Assembly (NCBI GenBank): GCA_030950185.1 | Contig: JAUZRU010000064.1 | Span: 1-39,598 of the forward strand | Direction: 5' to 3' | DNA: 39,598 bases | Source: Paracoccaceae bacterium | GTDB lineage: Bacteria; Pseudomonadota; Alphaproteobacteria; Rhodobacterales; Rhodobacteraceae | Shown: one piece after another, positions 26,265 through 38,037 of the stretch | Layout: each line of letters opens with the position of its first letter | Numbering within the stretch: position 1 is the first letter of the stretch | Notes under the pieces: generated by a model | What the model was told of the DNA's origin: nothing | The model's input: the letters and a program-made list of their open reading frames with translations, nothing else | The model's database searches: none | Position numbers and translations under genes: made by a program

Positions 26265-27329
26265 ATGACCGAAAGCGTAAACCCGTTTGAAGAGTTGAAC
26301 GACCGTAGCCGCGATGTATTTCGCCGGCTGGTCGAGGCCTATATCGAAACCGGCGAGCCCGTGGGCTCGCGCACCTTGGCGCGTTCGCTGACCGAAAAGA
26401 TCTCGGCCGCGACCGTGCGCAACGTGATGCAGGATCTCGAACATCTGGGCCTGCTCAGCAGTCCGCATGTTTCGGCCGGCCGCGTGCCCACCGAAACTGG
26501 CCTGCGCCTGTTCGTGGATTCGCTGCTTGAGGTCAGCGATCTTTCCCTGACCGAGCGGAAAAAGATCGAAAGCACGATTGATGCCGACAAGGGCGACGTC
26601 ACCCGCATGCTTGACCAGGCCAGCGCGGTGCTCAGCGGGCTTACCCGCGGTGCCGCGCTGGTGTTGGCGCCAAAATCCGAGGCGCCGATCAAGCATATCG
26701 AATTCGTGTCGCTGTCACCCGACCGCGCACTGGTGGTTCTGGTCACTGCCGACGGCAATGTTGAAAACCGCCTGTTCGCGCCGCCGCCGGGGCAAACCCC
26801 CTCGGCCATGCGTGAGGCCGCGAATTTTCTGAACGCCATCGTGCAGGGGCGCACCCTGTCGGAACTTGGTCGCGTGGTGGCGCATGAAATCGAACGTCAC
26901 CGCCAGGAACTTGACGTGCTGGCGCGCCAGCTTGTCGAAAGCGGCGTGGCCGTGTGGGACGGGCAGGGCGAAGATTACGAACGCCTGATCGTGCGGGGCC
27001 AGTCGAATCTGATCGACGACGAAACCATCGGAGAGGATCTGGAACGTATCCGAAACCTGTTTGACGACATCGAGCGCAAGTCGGATCTGGTCGAATTTCT
27101 GGAACTGGCCGAGCAGGGCGACGGTGTGCGCGTTTTTATCGGCTCGGAGAACAAACTTTTTTCACTTTCGGGTAGCTCTTTGGTGGTTTCTCCATATATG
27201 AACTCTGACCGGAAAATCATTGGCGCCGTCGGCGTCATCGGGCCGACCCGTCTGAACTATGGGCGGATCGTGCCGATTGTTGATTACACGGCACAGTTGG
27301 TCGGGCGATTCCTGTCCGGCATGAGCTAA
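26265..27329 (+). CDS. hrcA: Heat-inducible transcription repressor HrcA
   Basis: 354 residues from the ATG at 26265; a longer frame from 26085 is antisense to rph and was dropped. The N-terminal winged helix (about 10-80) has [15 protein letters not shown] and [18 protein letters not shown] with [16 protein letters not shown]. The GAF-like and dimerisation part ends in [25 protein letters not shown]. HrcA represses chaperone operons through the CIRCE operator; I found no CIRCE inverted repeat in this window. grpE follows after 13 bases. Confidence 0.96.
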   Translation: MTESVNPFEELNDRSRDVFRRLVEAYIETGEPVGSRTLARSLTEKISAATVRNVMQDLEHLGLLSSPHVSAGRVPTETGLRLFVDSLLEVSDLSLTERKKIESTIDADKGDVTRMLDQASAVLSGLTRGAALVLAPKSEAPIKHIEFVSLSPDRALVVLVTADGNVENRLFAPPPGQTPSAMREAANFLNAIVQGRTLSELGRVVAHEIERHRQELDVLARQLVESGVAVWDGQGEDYERLIVRGQSNLIDDETIGEDLERIRNLFDDIERKSDLVEFLELAEQGDGVRVFIGSENKLFSLSGSSLVVSPYMNSDRKIIGAVGVIGPTRLNYGRIVPIVDYTAQLVGRFLSGMS

Positions 27330-27342
27330 CAAAGAGGCGTAG

Positions 27343-27978
27343 ATGTCCGAGGAAAAGAAAAACCCCGAGGTCGATATTGACGAGCAAGCGCAACAACCCT
27401 TCGATCCGGCGGAAATGAACGATCCGGATCCGCTGGCGCTGGACGAGCAGGACGACGAGCTTGAAAAGCTGATCGCCGAGCGGGACGAGCTGCGCGACCG
27501 CCTGATGCGGGCATTGGCCGAGGCCGAAAACATCCGCAAGCGGGGCGAGCGCGACCGCCGCGACGCCGAGCTGTATGGCGGCACCAAACTGGCCCGCGAC
27601 ATGCTGTCGGTTTACGACAACATGAAACGCGCGCTGGAAACCGTTGACGACCAGCAGCGCGAGGTCGCCAAGGCCCTGATCGAGGGGATCGAGCTGACCA
27701 TGCGTGAAATGCTGTCGGTTCTGGCCAAGCACAAGATCGAACGCGTCGCGCCCGAGGTGGGTGAAAAATTCGACCCCAACCTGCACCAGGCCGTGTTCGA
27801 GGCACCGGTTCCAGGTATTGATGCCGGAAATATCGTGCAGCTGATGGCCGAAGGCTTTGTCATAGGCGACCGTTTGCTGCGCCCGGCACAGGTGGGTGTG
27901 TCGTCCACGCCCGCGACCAAATCCGAAACGGCGAAGGCCCCCGCGCCTGACGCGCCGGAAGCCGAGCAACAGCAATAA
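27343..27978 (+). CDS. grpE: Nucleotide exchange factor GrpE
   Basis: 211 residues. An acidic disordered N-terminus leads to a long coiled coil (about 40-95, with ERDELRDRLMRALAEAENIRKR) and the C-terminal beta domain with GEKFDPNLHQAVFEAPVP, NIVQLMAEGFVIGDRLLRPAQVGVS. It releases ADP from DnaK. It is in a unit with hrcA, while dnaK and dnaJ are about 6-9 kb away. Confidence 0.97.
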   Translation: MSEEKKNPEVDIDEQAQQPFDPAEMNDPDPLALDEQDDELEKLIAERDELRDRLMRALAEAENIRKRGERDRRDAELYGGTKLARDMLSVYDNMKRALETVDDQQREVAKALIEGIELTMREMLSVLAKHKIERVAPEVGEKFDPNLHQAVFEAPVPGIDAGNIVQLMAEGFVIGDRLLRPAQVGVSSTPATKSETAKAPAPDAPEAEQQQ

Positions 27979-27984
27979 CCAAAA

Positions 27985-28009
27985 AAACGCCCGCCTCGTG
28001 CGGGCGTTT
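27985..28009. terminator. Bidirectional Rho-independent terminator between grpE and mutS
   Basis: AAACGCCCGC (27985-27994), a five-base loop CTCGT and GCGGGCGTTT (28000-28009) form a 10-bp stem. Seven A precede it and a T-rich tract follows, so it can act for both convergent genes. The mutS stop codon is the next base on its side. Confidence 0.92.
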
Positions 28010-30667
28010 CTATTTCAGCCGCGACTTCAGTTCATAGATCAAGTTCAACGCTTCGATCGGGGCCAGCTCGTCCGGGTGGAGATCTTGCAGAATCTTCTCG
28101 ATTTCCGAGGTGCCCTTGGCCGGTTCGCGCGGTGGGGCAGGGGGCACGGAAAACAAGGGCAGATCATCAATCAGCGCAGCTGCCTTGCCGCCGCCGTCAC
28201 GTTCGCCCTGTTCAAGCTGTTCCAGAACCTCGCGTGCGCGGTTGACGACGGATTCGGGCAGGCCGGCAAGGCGGGCGACCTGAACACCGTAAGAACGGTC
28301 AGCGGCGCCTTTGTGCACCTCGTGCAGAAACACGACATCGCCTTCCCATTCACGCACGGTGACGGTTGCGTTCGTCATTCCATCAAGTTTTGAACTTAGC
28401 GACGTAAGCTCGTGATAATGCGTGGCAAACAAGGTTCGGCACTTGTTGACCGCATGCAGGTGTTCAAGCGTCGCCCAGGCGATCGACAGCCCGTCATAGG
28501 TGGCCGTTCCCCGGCCGATTTCATCCAAAATCACCAGCGCCCGAGGGCCGGCCTGGTTCAGAATGGCGGCGGTTTCAACCATTTCCACCATGAATGTCGA
28601 ATGACCGCGGGCCAGATCATCCGACGCGCCCACCCGCGAAAACAGCTGTGTCACAAGCCCGATGCGTGCGCTGCGGGCGGGCACAAAGCTGCCGCATTGG
28701 GCCAGCAGCGCTATCAGTGCATTCTGGCGCAGAAACGTCGATTTCCCCGCCATGTTCGGGCCCGTCAGCAGCCAAATGGCGGCAGATTCGCCGGATTCCG
28801 GGGTGAGATCACAGTCATTTGCCACAAAAGGCCCGGAACCGGCCTGCTTCAGCGCGGCCTCGACCACGGGGTGTCGGCCCTCGACAATTTCAAAGTCACG
28901 CGAGTTGTCTATAACGGGGCGCGTCCAGCCTTCGCCACGGGCGAGATCGGCAAGCGAGGTCGCAACGTCCAGCTCGGCAAGCGCGCGGGCGGCGTGGCTG
29001 ATGCGGGCAGCGTGTTCAAGGACGGCCTCGCGCAACTCGGCGAAAATGCGCAGCTCGATTTCCTGCGCGCGATTGCCGGCATTCAGAATGCGGGTTTCAA
29101 GCTCGGACAGTTCGACCGTGGTAAAGCGCACGGCGTTGGCTGTCGTTTGCCTGTGGATGAAGGTCTCTGAAAGAGGCGCGCCAAGCATCTTTTCCGCATG
29201 TGTGGACGGGGTCTCAACAAAATAACCCAACACATTGTTATGCTTTACTTTCAGAGAGTTGATACCAGTCAGTTCCTGATAGTCTTTCTGCAAACCGGCA
29301 ATGACCCCGCGTCCCTCGTCGCGCAGGGTTCTGGCCTCGTCAAGATCAGCGTCAAAACCTGCCGCGACAAAGCCCCCGTCGCGCGCAAGCAGGGGCGGTT
29401 CCTCGACAAGGGCCGATGCGAGATGCCCAACAAGCGGGCCAAACCCTTGCAACGCATCTGCCATCTGCGACAAGCCTTGCGGCATGCCTGGCAGTTGCAG
29501 CTGGTCGGCAAGGCTATCCGCCTGCGCCAGCCCCTGCCTTATGGCGCCGATATCACGCGGTCCGCCGCGATCGAGCGCCAGCCGCGAAAGCGCGCGGTCG
29601 ATATCGGGGACGCGGCGCAGATGATCGCGCAAACTGTCGGCAAGGGCCTGGTTATCGTGAAAAAATGCCACCACCTCTTGGCGTCGCGCGATTACCTCAA
29701 GCCGGGTCGAAGGGCTGGACAGCCGCTTTTCAAGCAAACGCGCGCCGGCGCCGGTTATGGTGCGATCGACAACGGACAGAAGAGAGCCCTCTTTATGGCC
29801 GGCAAGTGATTGAACAAGCTCAAGATTCCGCCGGGTCGAGGCGTCGATCTGCATGACCTCGTCCTGCGCCTCCACCGCTGGCGGCTTTAGCAGCGGCAGC
29901 TTGCCCTTCTGGGTCAGTTCCAGATATTCGATCACCGCTCCCATGGCCGAAAGCGCGGCGCGGTCAAACTGACCAAACCCATCGAGGCTGGTGACCCCGT
30001 AAAGTTTGCACAGCCGCCTGGCCGCGCTTTCGGAATCAAAGCTTGCGCGGGCCAGTTCGGTCAGGGCGGCACCGTGTTCCTCGACCAGGGGCCGCAGCTC
30101 GGCCGCGGTGGCTTCCGACAACAGCACCTCGCGCGGGGCAAGACGGGCGAATTGCGGCCCCAGCGCGACACGGGGGCAGGGCGCCACGGTGAAATCGCCC
30201 GTGGAAACATCGACCCAGGCCAGCGCAGCCTGGCCCCTGACCTGCGCCCAGGCGGCCAGAAAATTGTGCCGGCGGGCATCAAGCAGGGAATCTTCGGTCA
30301 GGGTGCCCGGTGTGACGACGCGCACGACCTCGCGTTTGACAACGGCCTTGGAGCCGCGCTTTTTCGCCTCTTTCGGGTCTTCCATCTGTTCGCAAACTGC
30401 AACGCGGAAGCCTTTGCGAATCAATGATAAAAGATAACCCTCGGCCGAATGAACCGGCACCCCGCACATGGGGATGTCCTGACCCAGATGCTTGCCCCTT
30501 TTGGTCAGGGCGATGTCCAGCGCGGCGGCGGCCTGAACCGCGTCGTCAAAGAACATCTCGTAGAAATCGCCCATGCGATAGAACAGCAGCGCATCCTGAT
30601 GATCCTGCTTGATCTCAAGATACTGCGCCATCATCGGCGTCACATTGGCATTGGCGACGTTCATCAT
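28010..30667 (-). CDS. mutS: DNA mismatch repair protein MutS
   Basis: 885 residues; tandem ATG codons at 30667 and 30664 leave a one-residue uncertainty behind a G6 run. The mismatch-recognition Phe-x-Glu is at 35-37 in GDFYEMFFDDA. The connector, lever and clamp domains follow. The ATPase has Walker A GPNMAGKSTFLRQ near 640, SDDLARGHSTFMVEM and Walker B ILDEIGRGTATYDG, then an ATHYHELT histidine. The C-terminal tail holds the tetramer/beta-clamp region. It finds base mismatches and recruits MutL. Confidence 0.98.
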   Translation of the reverse strand: MMNVANANVTPMMAQYLEIKQDHQDALLFYRMGDFYEMFFDDAVQAAAALDIALTKRGKHLGQDIPMCGVPVHSAEGYLLSLIRKGFRVAVCEQMEDPKEAKKRGSKAVVKREVVRVVTPGTLTEDSLLDARRHNFLAAWAQVRGQAALAWVDVSTGDFTVAPCPRVALGPQFARLAPREVLLSEATAAELRPLVEEHGAALTELARASFDSESAARRLCKLYGVTSLDGFGQFDRAALSAMGAVIEYLELTQKGKLPLLKPPAVEAQDEVMQIDASTRRNLELVQSLAGHKEGSLLSVVDRTITGAGARLLEKRLSSPSTRLEVIARRQEVVAFFHDNQALADSLRDHLRRVPDIDRALSRLALDRGGPRDIGAIRQGLAQADSLADQLQLPGMPQGLSQMADALQGFGPLVGHLASALVEEPPLLARDGGFVAAGFDADLDEARTLRDEGRGVIAGLQKDYQELTGINSLKVKHNNVLGYFVETPSTHAEKMLGAPLSETFIHRQTTANAVRFTTVELSELETRILNAGNRAQEIELRIFAELREAVLEHAARISHAARALAELDVATSLADLARGEGWTRPVIDNSRDFEIVEGRHPVVEAALKQAGSGPFVANDCDLTPESGESAAIWLLTGPNMAGKSTFLRQNALIALLAQCGSFVPARSARIGLVTQLFSRVGASDDLARGHSTFMVEMVETAAILNQAGPRALVILDEIGRGTATYDGLSIAWATLEHLHAVNKCRTLFATHYHELTSLSSKLDGMTNATVTVREWEGDVVFLHEVHKGAADRSYGVQVARLAGLPESVVNRAREVLEQLEQGERDGGGKAAALIDDLPLFSVPPAPPREPAKGTSEIEKILQDLHPDELAPIEALNLIYELKSRLK

Positions 30668-30800
30668 TCCCCCCGGCGTGGATGAGCCTGAAAACTACAA
30701 TGACCTGACAGCAGGTAAAAGACAAAACCGGCTGTTTTTGTTGTCGCGCCGCGGGCCGGGATGTAAGAAGTTGGGGTAACACGAAAAAACAGGGCAAAAC

Positions 30801-33059
30801 ATGTCAGATAACGCCAAGTTCACCGACGAAGAAGCGCTGGCCTATCACCTTGAACCCAAGCCCGGCAAGATCGAGATCAGCGCCTCTACCCCCATGGCCA
30901 CCCAGCGTGACCTGTCGCTGGCCTACAGCCCCGGCGTGGCGGTGCCGGTGCGGGCGATCGCCGACAACCCCGCAGCGGCCTATGATTACACGACCAAGGG
31001 CAATCTGGTGGCAGTTATCACCAACGGCTCGGCCATTCTGGGGATGGGCAATCTCGGCGCCTTGGCCGCCAAGCCCGTGATGGAGGGGAAGTCTGTTCTT
31101 TTCAAACGGTTCGCAGATGTAAATTCGATCGACCTTGAACTTGATACAGAAGACCCCGAGGCTTTTATCAATGCGGTCAAGCTGATGGGGCCAAGCTTTG
31201 GCGGTATAAACCTTGAAGACATCAAGGCGCCCGAATGTTTTATTATCGAACAGCGCCTCAAGGAAGAGATGGACATTCCCGTCTTTCACGACGACCAGCA
31301 CGGCACCGCGGTAATCTGTCTTGCCGGCCTGATAAATGCGCTGCACCTGACGGGCAAGAAGATCGAGGACTGCAAGATCGTCCTTAACGGGGCAGGGGCC
31401 GCGGGCATCGCCATCATCGAGCTGATAAAGAGGCTGGGCGCCAAACACGACAACTGTATCGTGTGCGATACCAAGGGCGTCGTCTATCAGGGCCGGAAAG
31501 AAGGCATGAACCAGTGGAAATCGGCCCACGCCGCCAATACCGACGCCCGCACCCTGCAAGAGGCCATGGTTGATGCAGATGTCTTTCTTGGTGTTTCGGT
31601 CAAGGGGGCGGTGACGGCCGAAATGGTGAAATCCATGGCGCCCGATCCGGTGATCTTTGCGCTGGCCAATCCCGACCCGGAAATCACCCCGGAAGAGGTT
31701 CACGCGATACGCCAGGATGCAATCATCGCAACCGGCCGATCAGATTACCCCAATCAGGTCAACAATGTGCTGGGCTTTCCTTATCTTTTTCGCGGGGCGC
31801 TGGACATCCATGCGCGCGCCATCAATGACGAGATGAAAATCGCCTGCGCCAACGCCCTGGCCGAGCTTGCCCGCCAGGACGTGCCAGACGAGGTTGCGCT
31901 GGCCTACGGCACCAAGCTGCGCTTTGGGCGTGACTATATCATTCCGACGCCGTTCGACCCCCGCCTGATTCATGTGGTGCCGCCGGCGGTTGCCAGGGCC
32001 GGCATGGATACCGGGGTTGCCCGTCGGCCGATCATCGATATGGAGGCCTACGAGCTGTCTCTCAAGGCGCGGCTTGATCCGACGGCCTCGATCCTTCAGT
32101 CGCTTTATACACGCGCCAAGAATGCGCAGGCCCGGATGGTGTTTGCCGAAGGTGATGACCCGCGCGTGCTGCGCGCGGCGGTGGCCTATGTGCGCTCGGG
32201 GTTGGGCCACGCTATCGTTGTCGATCGCGAGGCAAGCGTTCGGCAAAAGCTGGAAGAGGCTGGCATGCCCGAGGCCTTTGACGAGATCGAGGTTGTCAAC
32301 GCCGCCAACACGGCGCATCTCGAAGAATACAAGGAGTTTCTTTACAAACGCCTGCAAAGAAAAGGTTTTGACCAGCATGATTGCCACCGGCTGGCCTCGC
32401 GCGACCGCCATGTATTCGCGGCGCTGATGGTTGCGCATGGGCATGGCGATGCGATGGTTACGGGGGCAACACGCAAGTCGGCACAGGTGTTGCAGCTGAT
32501 CAACCATGTGTTTGATGCCGACGCCGCCCATGGCGCGGTGGGGGTCACTGCCGTTCTTTTGCGCGGGCGGCTGGTGCTGATCGCCGACACTTTGGTGCAT
32601 GAATGGCCCGAGGAAGAGGACCTTGCCGATATCGCAGAACGTGCCGCGCAGGTGGCCCGCGGCCTGGGCCTGACGCCACGAGTGGCCTTTGTCAGCTTTT
32701 CGAATTTCGGCTATCCGGTATCCGAGCGCGCCGAAAAAATGCATCTGGCGCCCGAGGTTCTGGACAGGCGCGGCGTGACCTTTGAATATGATGGCGAGAT
32801 GACAGCAGATGTTGCGCTCAACCCCGATGTGATGGCGCAATATCCGTTCTGCCGCCTGTCGGGACCAGCGAATATTCTGGTGGTTCCGGCACGGCATTCG
32901 GCCTCGATCTCGGTCAAGCTTCTGCAAGAGATGGGCGGGGCAACCGTGATCGGCCCAATCCTGACCGGGCTTGAGAAATCGGTTCAGCTTTGTGCAACAA
33001 CTGCAACCGAAACCGACATTTTACACATGGCGGTCATGGCGGCATGCAAGGTGGCGTGA
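30801..33059 (+). CDS. maeB: NADP-dependent malic enzyme with phosphotransacetylase-like C-terminal domain
   Basis: 752 residues. The first 430 or so form the malic enzyme: AYSPGVAVPVRAI, TTKGNLVAVITNGSAILGMG, the metal-binding DDQHGTAV, and a dinucleotide fold with LNGAGAAGIAIIEL. The rest resembles phosphate acetyltransferase (VFAEGDDPRVLRAA, GATRKSAQVLQLI, GPILTGLEKSVQL) but in such fusions it is usually regulatory. It decarboxylates malate to pyruvate with NADP reduction. Divergent from mutS over 133 bases; ribosome site AGGG just upstream. A sugar kinase begins at the next base after its stop. Confidence 0.95.
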   Translation: MSDNAKFTDEEALAYHLEPKPGKIEISASTPMATQRDLSLAYSPGVAVPVRAIADNPAAAYDYTTKGNLVAVITNGSAILGMGNLGALAAKPVMEGKSVLFKRFADVNSIDLELDTEDPEAFINAVKLMGPSFGGINLEDIKAPECFIIEQRLKEEMDIPVFHDDQHGTAVICLAGLINALHLTGKKIEDCKIVLNGAGAAGIAIIELIKRLGAKHDNCIVCDTKGVVYQGRKEGMNQWKSAHAANTDARTLQEAMVDADVFLGVSVKGAVTAEMVKSMAPDPVIFALANPDPEITPEEVHAIRQDAIIATGRSDYPNQVNNVLGFPYLFRGALDIHARAINDEMKIACANALAELARQDVPDEVALAYGTKLRFGRDYIIPTPFDPRLIHVVPPAVARAGMDTGVARRPIIDMEAYELSLKARLDPTASILQSLYTRAKNAQARMVFAEGDDPRVLRAAVAYVRSGLGHAIVVDREASVRQKLEEAGMPEAFDEIEVVNAANTAHLEEYKEFLYKRLQRKGFDQHDCHRLASRDRHVFAALMVAHGHGDAMVTGATRKSAQVLQLINHVFDADAAHGAVGVTAVLLRGRLVLIADTLVHEWPEEEDLADIAERAAQVARGLGLTPRVAFVSFSNFGYPVSERAEKMHLAPEVLDRRGVTFEYDGEMTADVALNPDVMAQYPFCRLSGPANILVVPARHSASISVKLLQEMGGATVIGPILTGLEKSVQLCATTATETDILHMAVMAACKVA

Positions 33060-33941
33060 ATGGCAATCTATAATCTTGGCTCTATCAACGCGGATCATTT
33101 CTATCGCCTCCCACATCTGCCGCAGCCCGGTGAAACGCTGTCGGCAAGCGAATATTCGCGCGGGCTGGGCGGCAAGGGCGCGAACCAGTCGGTGGCAGCG
33201 GCCCGCGCCGGGGCGCAGGTGGTTCACATCGGGGCCGTTGGCCAGGATGGCGACTGGGCCATCGCGCGACTGGCGGAATTCGGGGTGAATACCGACCATA
33301 TTACCAAGCTCGACTTGCCGACCGGACATGCGATCATCAACGTCGATGACGCGGGCGAGAACGCCATCGTGATCTATAGCGCCGCGAATATGGCGCAGGA
33401 CAAGGGCCGCATTCGCACGGCACTGATGGCGGGTGGCGAGGGCGATTTCTGCATCTTGCAGAATGAAACCAACCTTGTCGCCTATGCCGCTGAAATTGCG
33501 CAAAACAAGGGGATGAGGGTGGTTTATTCCGCGGCCCCGTTTCAGGCCAAGATGGCGCGCGAGGTTCTGCCCTTTGTCGATATCCTTGTGCTCAACGAAG
33601 TCGAGGCCGCGCAGCTGGCCGACGCGCTGGGCGTGGCATCGGCACATCTGCCGGTGTCCGAGGTCGTCGTGACACGCGGCGCGCGTGGGGCGGTATATGG
33701 TGCAGCGGGAACCGAGATCGAAGTTCCCGCGTTCGATGTCGAGGCGGTTGATACCACCGGCGCCGGCGATACCTGGCTGGGGTTCTTTGTTGCCGGGCTG
33801 GATGCTGGCATGCCGGTCAAGGGCGCGATGAAATTCGCCGCCGCCGGCGCGGCCCTGCAAGTGACAAGGCCCGGCACCGCCGAGGCAATACCGGACCTTC
33901 ACGAAGTAAAAGTGTTTCTGGAACAGCGGCTGGCAAGCTGA
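33060..33941 (+). CDS. rbsK: Ribokinase-like PfkB family carbohydrate kinase
   Basis: 293 residues, starting immediately after the maeB stop, with AAGGTGG inside the end of maeB as ribosome site. It has the PfkB signature 1 in GLGGKGANQSVAAARAGA (37-54) and signature 2 DTTGAGDTW near 231, with the catalytic Asp. The ribokinase assignment follows the overall order NLGSINADHFYRLPHLPQPGET; substrate specificity cannot be fixed from sequence, so ribose is a likely but not certain substrate. It faces dnaJ tail to tail with two bases between. Confidence 0.83.
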   Translation: MAIYNLGSINADHFYRLPHLPQPGETLSASEYSRGLGGKGANQSVAAARAGAQVVHIGAVGQDGDWAIARLAEFGVNTDHITKLDLPTGHAIINVDDAGENAIVIYSAANMAQDKGRIRTALMAGGEGDFCILQNETNLVAYAAEIAQNKGMRVVYSAAPFQAKMAREVLPFVDILVLNEVEAAQLADALGVASAHLPVSEVVVTRGARGAVYGAAGTEIEVPAFDVEAVDTTGAGDTWLGFFVAGLDAGMPVKGAMKFAAAGAALQVTRPGTAEAIPDLHEVKVFLEQRLAS

Positions 33942-33943
33942 GG

Positions 33944-35104
33944 TCAGCTGGTCATTCCATCCCAGAACGTCTTGACCTTGCTGAAGAAATTCTTGCTTTT
34001 CGGGTTGTTGTCCTTACTCAGATTTTCGAATTCCCGCAGCAGTTCCTTTTGACGGGATGTCAGGTTTACAGGGGTCTCAACGACAAGTTCGATATACATG
34101 TCGCCGGCAGGTCCACCGCGAAGTGCGGGCATGCCCTTGCCGCGCAGACGCATCTGCCGACCTGATTGGCTGCCTGCCGGGATCTTGACTCGTGCGCGCC
34201 CGCCGTCGATAGTGGGCACTTCGACTTCGCCACCCAAGGCCGCGGTCGTCATGGAAATCGGCACCCTGCAAAACAGGTTCTGACCTTCGCGTTCGAAAAT
34301 CGGGTGATCCTTGACCTCGATAAAGATGTAAAGGTCACCCGGCGGACCACCACGCAGCCCGGCCTCGCCCTCGCCGGCCAGGCGGATGCGGGTGCCGGTT
34401 TCGACGCCCGGCGGGATGTTGACGCTGAGGGTGCGCTCTTTCTGCTGCCGGCCCGATCCACCGCACGCCTTGCAGGGGTTGTTGATGATCTGGCCGCGGC
34501 CTCCGCAGGTGGGGCAGGTGCGCTCGACCGTGAAAAAGCCCTGCTGTGCCCGGACCTTGCCCATGCCCGAACAGGTGGGGCAGGTCATGGGTTCCGAACC
34601 ACCTTCGGCGCCGGTTCCCTGACAGGATTCACAGGCGACCGAGCTTTGAACGCGAATGGTTTTCTGCTTGCCGGTATAGGCCTCTTCCAGCGAGATGCGC
34701 AGATTATAGCGCAGGTCAGACCCGCGCGTGGCGCGATTGCCGCCGCCGCGTCCGCCACCCATGAAGTCGCCGAACAGGTCTTCGAACACGTCGGAAAAGG
34801 CGCTGCCAAAGTCGCCATTGCCCGGATGTCCGCCGAAACCACCGCCGCCAAAGCCGCCGGGCCCAGCGCCATTGCCACCCTCAAAGGCCGCGTGGCCGAA
34901 ACGGTCATAGGCCGCACGTTTTTCAGGGTCTTTCAATATGTCATAGGCCTCGTTCACTTCCTTGAACTTGGCTTCTGCGTCGGGGTTGTCCTTGTTGCGG
35001 TCGGGGTGAAGCTCCATCGCCTTCTTGCGATAGGCCTTCTTCAATTCCGCCTCAGACGCCCCCTTGGACACCCCCAGAACGTCGTAGTAATCGCGCTTGG
35101 ACAT
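33944..35104 (-). CDS. dnaJ: Chaperone protein DnaJ
   Basis: 386 residues from the ATG at 35104 ([12 protein letters not shown]); a TTG at 35113 would add three. The J domain has HPD at 33-35, then a Gly/Phe-rich linker, four CxxCxGxG zinc motifs ([32 protein letters not shown]) and the two C-terminal beta domains. It stimulates the DnaK ATPase and delivers substrates. It is the second gene after dnaK on the same strand. Confidence 0.97.
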   Translation of the reverse strand: MSKRDYYDVLGVSKGASEAELKKAYRKKAMELHPDRNKDNPDAEAKFKEVNEAYDILKDPEKRAAYDRFGHAAFEGGNGAGPGGFGGGGFGGHPGNGDFGSAFSDVFEDLFGDFMGGGRGGGNRATRGSDLRYNLRISLEEAYTGKQKTIRVQSSVACESCQGTGAEGGSEPMTCPTCSGMGKVRAQQGFFTVERTCPTCGGRGQIINNPCKACGGSGRQQKERTLSVNIPPGVETGTRIRLAGEGEAGLRGGPPGDLYIFIEVKDHPIFEREGQNLFCRVPISMTTAALGGEVEVPTIDGGRARVKIPAGSQSGRQMRLRGKGMPALRGGPAGDMYIELVVETPVNLTSRQKELLREFENLSKDNNPKSKNFFSKVKTFWDGMTS

Positions 35105-35127
35105 CTGTTTCAACCTGCCGTAAACGG

Positions 35128-35153
35128 ATGTCGGCCCATGAGAGGGCCGACAT
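35128..35153 (-). promoter_or_regulatory. Hairpin between dnaK and dnaJ
   Basis: ATGTCGGCCC (35128-35137) and GGGCCGACAT (35144-35153) form a perfect 10-bp stem around a six-base loop. On the minus strand no T run follows, so it is more likely an RNA processing, stabilising or attenuation element, reducing dnaJ relative to dnaK, than a strong terminator. Confidence 0.7.
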
Positions 35154-35176
35154 TGTGAGCATCATTTCGACCGCGA

Positions 35177-37087
<1,911 letters not shown>

Positions 37088-37193
37088 TCCTAAAGTCCTT
37101 TCCTAGCGGCGATAATGCGATGACAGGTCCGTTCGCGGCCCCTGCCACCTGATCCCAATGGTCGGACATGATCGGACCGACCATCATTCCAGC

Positions 37194-37225
37194 CGTATAT
37201 AGGTTCGCGAATTTTCCGCTGCAAC
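37194..37225 (-). promoter_or_regulatory. RpoH (sigma32)-type heat-shock promoter of dnaK
   Basis: On the minus strand GTTG (37225-37222), 18 bases, then CCTATATACG (37203-37194). The -10 is an exact fit to the alphaproteobacterial RpoH pattern CyTATnTnnG; the -35 differs from CTTG at one base. The same bases allow a sigma70 reading (TTGCAG, 17 bases, TATATA). A transcript would have a leader of about 100 bases. Confidence 0.65.
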
Positions 37226-37317
37226 CGTGGCCGGGTGCAAAAAAGCGGCTTTGGCGGGCATTTCGGCAACAAGAATCGCGGTTTTGCCTAAAACTCGGAA
37301 GATGTTAGGGTTTTCAC

Positions 37318-37947
37318 ATGGTCAAAGAAGCGGAAAAGACCTTGGGCAAGCCACTTTGTGTTGCGGGCTTTCGCATTTTTCAGGCGGCGCTGGAACGCGG
37401 TGTCCGATCAAAGGTGCTTGCCGACGTCTTGCAGATCATCGAACTGGCGCCCCTGTTTTCGCCAATGACGCCATATGGCCGCAAGATGTCGGTGCAGATG
37501 ACATCGGCGGGAAGGCTTGGCTGGTATTCTGACAGGTCCGGCTATCGCTATGCCGAAAGGCATCCCTCAGGCACGACCTGGCCGCAGATCCCGGCCAGCG
37601 TTCTGGAAATATGGCAGGCGTTTCTGCCGGACGCGCCGCCACCTGATTCATGTCTTGTCAATTACTATGGCGAAGGCGCGCGGATGGGCCTGCATCAGGA
37701 TCGCGATGAGGGGGATTTTTCCTTTCCCGTGCTGTCGGTTTCACTGGGGGATGATGCGCTGTTTCGTATGGGCGGCACTGTGCGACGGGGCAAGACATCG
37801 TCGGTGTGGCTGAAATCCGGCGATGTCGTCGTGATTGGCGGCGCGGCGCGTCTGGCCTATCACGGCATAGACCGCATCCGCTTTGGCAGCTCTTCCCTTG
37901 TGCCGGGCGGCGGCAGGATCAATCTGACCTTGCGGGTCGTGCGCTGA
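37318..37947 (+). CDS. alkB: AlkB-type Fe(II)/2-oxoglutarate-dependent DNA repair dioxygenase
   Basis: 209 residues. The iron triad is His126 and Asp128 in MGLHQDRDE and His182 in AYHGIDRI; 2-oxoglutarate is held by the RINLTLR motif (Arg200, Arg206). QMTSAGRLGWYSDRSGYRY is the AlkB nucleotide-recognition lid region. It oxidatively removes alkyl groups from 1-methyladenine and 3-methylcytosine. AGGG lies seven bases before the ATG. No ada-type regulator is adjacent. Confidence 0.95.
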   Translation: MVKEAEKTLGKPLCVAGFRIFQAALERGVRSKVLADVLQIIELAPLFSPMTPYGRKMSVQMTSAGRLGWYSDRSGYRYAERHPSGTTWPQIPASVLEIWQAFLPDAPPPDSCLVNYYGEGARMGLHQDRDEGDFSFPVLSVSLGDDALFRMGGTVRRGKTSSVWLKSGDVVVIGGAARLAYHGIDRIRFGSSSLVPGGGRINLTLRVVR

Positions 37948-38037
37948 TCAGTCGGCGCCGATCTGGCAGCACCCGGTCAGGAGTGTCGCCTTGCCCCTCG
38001 TCGCGCGTCCGATCTTTTCTGAAAGATTCCGCCAAGA

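Noticed and set aside
38012-38027. Small inverted repeat ATCTTT/AAAGAT between alkB and the permease
   Set aside because: Only six mostly A-T pairs with no T run after it; too weak to call a terminator.
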